From JBBQAA01 sp038254195 (lineage in GTDB: Bacteria; Actinomycetota; Thermoleophilia; Solirubrobacterales; Solirubrobacteraceae): 7,624 bases of DNA. Position numbers and translations under genes: made by a program. Within the stretch, counting starts at the first letter, position 1. Each line of letters starts with the position of its first letter. Of this stretch, positions 5,675-7,624 are shown in pieces. Location: NCBI GenBank assembly GCA_038254195.1, contig JBBSGJ010000110.1:1-7624 (forward strand). Reading direction: 5' to 3'. Under the pieces are notes generated by a model. The model saw only the letters and a program-made list of their open reading frames with translations, searched no databases and was not told where the DNA came from.

Positions 5675-6804
5675 TGCTCCCGCAGACGAGCGGTGATGAG
5701 CAGGTCCTCCCCCACGGACTCGCAGCCCAGCGAGAGGGCGCGCGGGGCCGCGGCGATCGTCTCCACGCCCATGCCCTCCAGCGGGTCGCGGCCCTGCTTG
5801 CCACCGATCAGCAGCGGGGCGAGGAAGAGGCGGATCTCGTCCACCTCCCCCGCGTCGAGGAACGCCCCGGCCAGGCGCGGCCCGCCCTCGAGCAGGACGG
5901 ACGTGACCCCCTGGGCGGCCAACTGATCCAGCGCGGAGCAGACGTGCGCCGGGTCGTTGCCGCCCGTGGCCACGAGGACCTCCACGCCCGCGGCCTCCAG
6001 CGCCTCCATGGCGGTCCGGTGCGCGGCGCGGGAGACGACCACGGTGACCGGCACCTCGGAGGCCTCGGCCACGAGCCTCGAGTCGAGCGGCAGGCGGGCG
6101 GTGGAGTCGAAGACGACCCGCCGGGGCTGATGCTGGCGGTGGGTGGGGACATCTCGCGCGGTGAGCTGCGGATCGTCGGCGAGCGCCGTCCCGATCCCCA
6201 CCGCGACGGCGTCGAGCTCCGCGCGCCAGCCGTGGACCCGGCGGCGGGACTCCTCGCCGGAGATCCACCTGGAGTCCCCGGAAGCGGTGGCGACCTTCCC
6301 GTCGAGCGTCATGGCGGACTTGAAGAGCACCCAGGGACGGCCCCTGCGCGCGTGCTTGCGGAAGGGCTGGTTGAGCAGCCGCGCGCGATGGGCGAGGTCA
6401 CCGTCGACCATCTCGACGCGCACGCCCTCGTCGCGCAGGATCCCCAGGCCGCGTCCCGCCGCCTTCTCCGTCGGGTCGTCGGAGGCGACCACCACGCGGC
6501 GGATGCCGGCGGCGAGGATCGCCTCCGTGCACGGCGGCGTCTTGCCCTCATGGCAGCACGGCTCCAGGGAGACGTAGAGCGTCGCGGCCGCGAGATCGCG
6601 CCCGCCGGCCGCGGCGAGCGCCTCGGCCTCCGCGTGCGGCGCCCCGAACGCCGAGTGCCAGCCCTCGCTGAGGACCTCCCCGTCGGCCCCGGCGATGACC
6701 GCACCCACGAGCGGGTTGGGAGACACGCGCCCCCGCCCCTGCTCGGCGAGCTCGATCGACCGGGCGAGATGGCGACGGTCGGCGGGCGCGGGCATACCGC
6801 TCAC
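5671..6804 (-). CDS. ribD: Bifunctional riboflavin-specific deaminase / reductase
   Basis: This 377-residue enzyme carries out steps two and three from GTP: deamination of the diamino-pyrimidinone and NADPH-dependent reduction of its ribose. The N-terminal cytidine-deaminase-like domain (about 8-150) has PNPLVGAVI (29-37), HAEAEAL (57-63) and PCCHEGKTPPC (82-92), giving zinc ligands His57, Cys83 and Cys92 and the catalytic Glu59. The C-terminal reductase domain (about 157-375) shows VLFKSAMTLDGKVATASGDS (159-178), RVVFDST (229-235) and LLEGGPRLAGAF (304-315). The longest frame opens with GTG at 6804; an ATG three codons later at 6795 is equally compatible with the family and better placed relative to a possible -10 hexamer. 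It is the first intact gene of the riboflavin cluster; its stop overlaps the ribE entry codon. No FMN riboswitch fold is apparent, and only 24 bases separate it from the methyltransferase remnant upstream. Confidence 0.96.
   Translation of the reverse strand: MSGMPAPADRRHLARSIELAEQGRGRVSPNPLVGAVIAGADGEVLSEGWHSAFGAPHAEAEALAAAGGRDLAAATLYVSLEPCCHEGKTPPCTEAILAAGIRRVVVASDDPTEKAAGRGLGILRDEGVRVEMVDGDLAHRARLLNQPFRKHARRGRPWVLFKSAMTLDGKVATASGDSRWISGEESRRRVHGWRAELDAVAVGIGTALADDPQLTARDVPTHRQHQPRRVVFDSTARLPLDSRLVAEASEVPVTVVVSRAAHRTAMEALEAAGVEVLVATGGNDPAHVCSALDQLAAQGVTSVLLEGGPRLAGAFLDAGEVDEIRLFLAPLLIGGKQGRDPLEGMGVETIAAAPRALSLGCESVGEDLLITARLREH
5677..5681 (-). promoter_or_regulatory. Ribosome-binding site candidate of ribE
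   Basis: The minus strand reads GGGAG within the last ribD codons. It lies two bases from the CTG and five bases from the ATC. The five-base spacing equals that of the ribH site, which slightly favours initiation at ATC by this criterion, while the overlap pattern favours CTG. Confidence 0.5.
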
Positions 6805-6806
6805 AA

Positions 6807-6812
6807 AGGATA
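6807..6812 (-). promoter_or_regulatory. Candidate -10 element upstream of ribD
   Basis: The minus strand reads TATCCT, fitting TANNNT, in the short gap between the methyltransferase remnant and ribD. Transcription would start near 6800, after the GTG at 6804 but a few bases before the ATG at 6795, so use of this promoter would imply the ATG start and a nearly leaderless mRNA. No clear -35 hexamer is seen. Confidence 0.3.
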
Positions 6813-6828
6813 TGGGGGCCCCGGGCGC

Positions 6829-7281
6829 TCACCGCCGGCACGCGGCCGTCCAGTGCAACGTGAAGAGCCGCGCGGCGAGCGCGGGTGAACGCGGCGTGGA
6901 GGGCGGCGCGGACGAGCCACTTCGCGTCCCCCGTCCCGGGCCCGAGGTCCAGCGGTGCACGTCGCGCCCCAGCGGGTCGGTCAGCTCGCCGAGAAGCTCG
7001 AGGCCGGCGCGCACGACAAGCCCTCGGGCGCTCGTGCGCGAGAAGGCGTGGAGGTGCCCGATCTCCTCGGCGTGGTGGCGCTTGGCGGCGCGCCGCGCCG
7101 AGACGTTGGCCTCGAGCGGGATCTCGAGGACGACCGTCCCACATACCCGGGCGGCCTCGCGGAGCAGGCCGACCGTGTCGTACACGTGCTCGAGCACGTG
7201 GGAGACGACGCCGACGTCCCACGTCCCATCCTCCCAGGGCAGCCGCGCGCCGTCACGGCGCCCTGCACCCCCCGCCGCCGC
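6829..7281 (-). pseudogene. 5'-truncated, frame-disrupted class I SAM-dependent methyltransferase
   Basis: From about 7257 the frame reads RDGARLPWEDGTWDVGVVSH, then VLEHVYDTVGLLREAARVC, VVLEIPLEANVSARR and HLHAFSRTSARGLVVRAGL. This is the second half of a Methyltransf_11/25-type Rossmann methyltransferase, from motif II/post II onward. The SAM-binding motif I (GxGxG) and the first strands are missing: an in-frame TGA, the stop of the preceding gene, lies at 7282-7284, and the first usable start is GTG at 7197, already past the acidic and post-II motifs. Near 6934-6937 the good coding frame shifts, giving TGDAKWLVRAALHAAFT in another frame, and near 6883-6885 it returns to end LAARLFTLHWTAACRR. 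Third-position G/C follows the same switches. Without motif I it could not bind SAM normally, so I call it a pseudogene. It lies in the same orientation as ribD and may be co-transcribed. The original substrate is unknown. Confidence 0.7.
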
Positions 7282-7624
7282 TCAGTGGACGGCGGCGGTG
7301 CGGCTGGTGAAGCCGTTCCTCGTCGTCACCCGCCAGCGGTCCCGGGGGCCGCCGCGGAACCGCGGCTCGACGTAGCCGCTCGCGTTCGTCCGCTTCACGC
7401 CGACCTTCCGGAACGGGCCCCTCCCGCCGGCCTGGCGCCGGAAGGTGACGTTCTGCGCGCCGCCGGGGCGCGCCTGCGCCCACACCCGGACGAAGCCGCG
7501 GCCGGATTTGGTCGGGAAGATTCCGAGGCGGTAGGCGGAGAAGAGCGGCTTGCGCTTGCCGCTGTAGTACCGCAGCCCGGTGTTGTACTCCGGGCGGGCC
7601 TTGGCATCGTCGAGCTCGTACTGA
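7282..7624 (-). CDS. C-terminal part of a putative secreted glycosidase-like surface protein
   Basis: The frame is open from the right edge and ends at TGA 7282-7284, leaving 113 residues; the start lies outside the window. It opens QYELDDAKARPEYNTGLRYY, which resembles the last strand and loop of TIM-barrel glycoside-hydrolase-like proteins common in Solirubrobacterales, continuing SGKRKPLFSAYRLGIFPTKS. After that comes a beta-rich segment with VRVWAQARPGGAQNVTFRR, FRKVGVKRTNASGYVEPRF and DRWRV, ending NGFTSRTAAVH. This looks like a small immunoglobulin-like or carbohydrate-binding C-terminal domain. The family assignment rests on remembered similarity, not on visible catalytic residues, which would lie upstream. 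The codon bias is normal for the window. The methyltransferase remnant begins immediately after its stop, in the same frame. Confidence 0.7.
   Translation of the reverse strand, partial: QYELDDAKARPEYNTGLRYYSGKRKPLFSAYRLGIFPTKSGRGFVRVWAQARPGGAQNVTFRRQAGGRGPFRKVGVKRTNASGYVEPRFRGGPRDRWRVTTRNGFTSRTAAVH

Noticed and set aside
6805..6828. Possible FMN riboswitch before ribD
   Set aside because: The gap is only 24 bases, far too short for the RFN element, and the preceding sequence is methyltransferase-derived with no RFN-like conserved segments seen.
7183..7200. Perfect 18-base palindrome (CACGTGCTCGAGCACGTG)
   Set aside because: It encodes HVLEHV, a very common methyltransferase motif; GC-rich codons for this symmetric peptide give the palindrome without needing an operator.

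Overview
This is a very GC-rich window whose genes show strong G/C bias at the third codon position. Gene content and protein style suggest a high-GC actinobacterium, most likely of the Thermoleophilia/Solirubrobacterales type. The pointers are a zinc-ribbon (Cys4) ribosomal protein L28 next to a DAK/FakA-family gene, a PknB-like kinase with an extracellular TPR-like tail, and a surface-protein tail of a kind I associate with that group. The lineage is inferred from these features and has not been tested by alignment.

Layout. Positions 1-1570 (minus) hold a FakA/YloV-type fatty-acid kinase (DAK/DhaL family) that runs off the left edge. Positions 1606-1797 (minus) hold rpmB (L28), immediately upstream of it. 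Only 20 bases separate rpmB from a divergent membrane Ser/Thr protein kinase gene (1818-3350, plus). Just after the kinase stop, in the same frame, is a short relic that looks like the last helix-turn-helix (region 4.2) of a FliA-like sigma factor (3351-3464, plus). The end of the riboflavin cluster overlaps it from the opposite strand.

The centre of the window is a complete riboflavin biosynthesis cluster on the minus strand, transcribed from right to left: ribD (5671-6804), ribE (5099-5674), ribBA (3855-5102) and ribH (3427-3858). Together they encode every step from GTP and ribulose 5-phosphate to riboflavin except the dephosphorylation step. Adjacent genes overlap by about four bases, which implies translational coupling. 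ribE has no ATG, GTG or TTG start where the protein must begin; its reading frame is entered at CTG or ATC. I see no FMN riboswitch upstream of ribD.

The right end looks degraded. A class I SAM-dependent methyltransferase remnant (6829-7281, minus) has lost its SAM-binding N-terminus and shows two compensating frame changes near its C-terminus. It directly follows, in frame, the stop codon of a partial gene for a putative secreted glycosidase-like surface protein (7282-7624, minus) that enters from the right edge.

No tRNA, rRNA, CRISPR array, insertion sequence or phage gene was recognised. No stretch longer than 300 bases lacks a gene. Nothing here amounts to a clearly new biological system. 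The most notable points are the ribE start, the sigma-factor relic and the broken methyltransferase.
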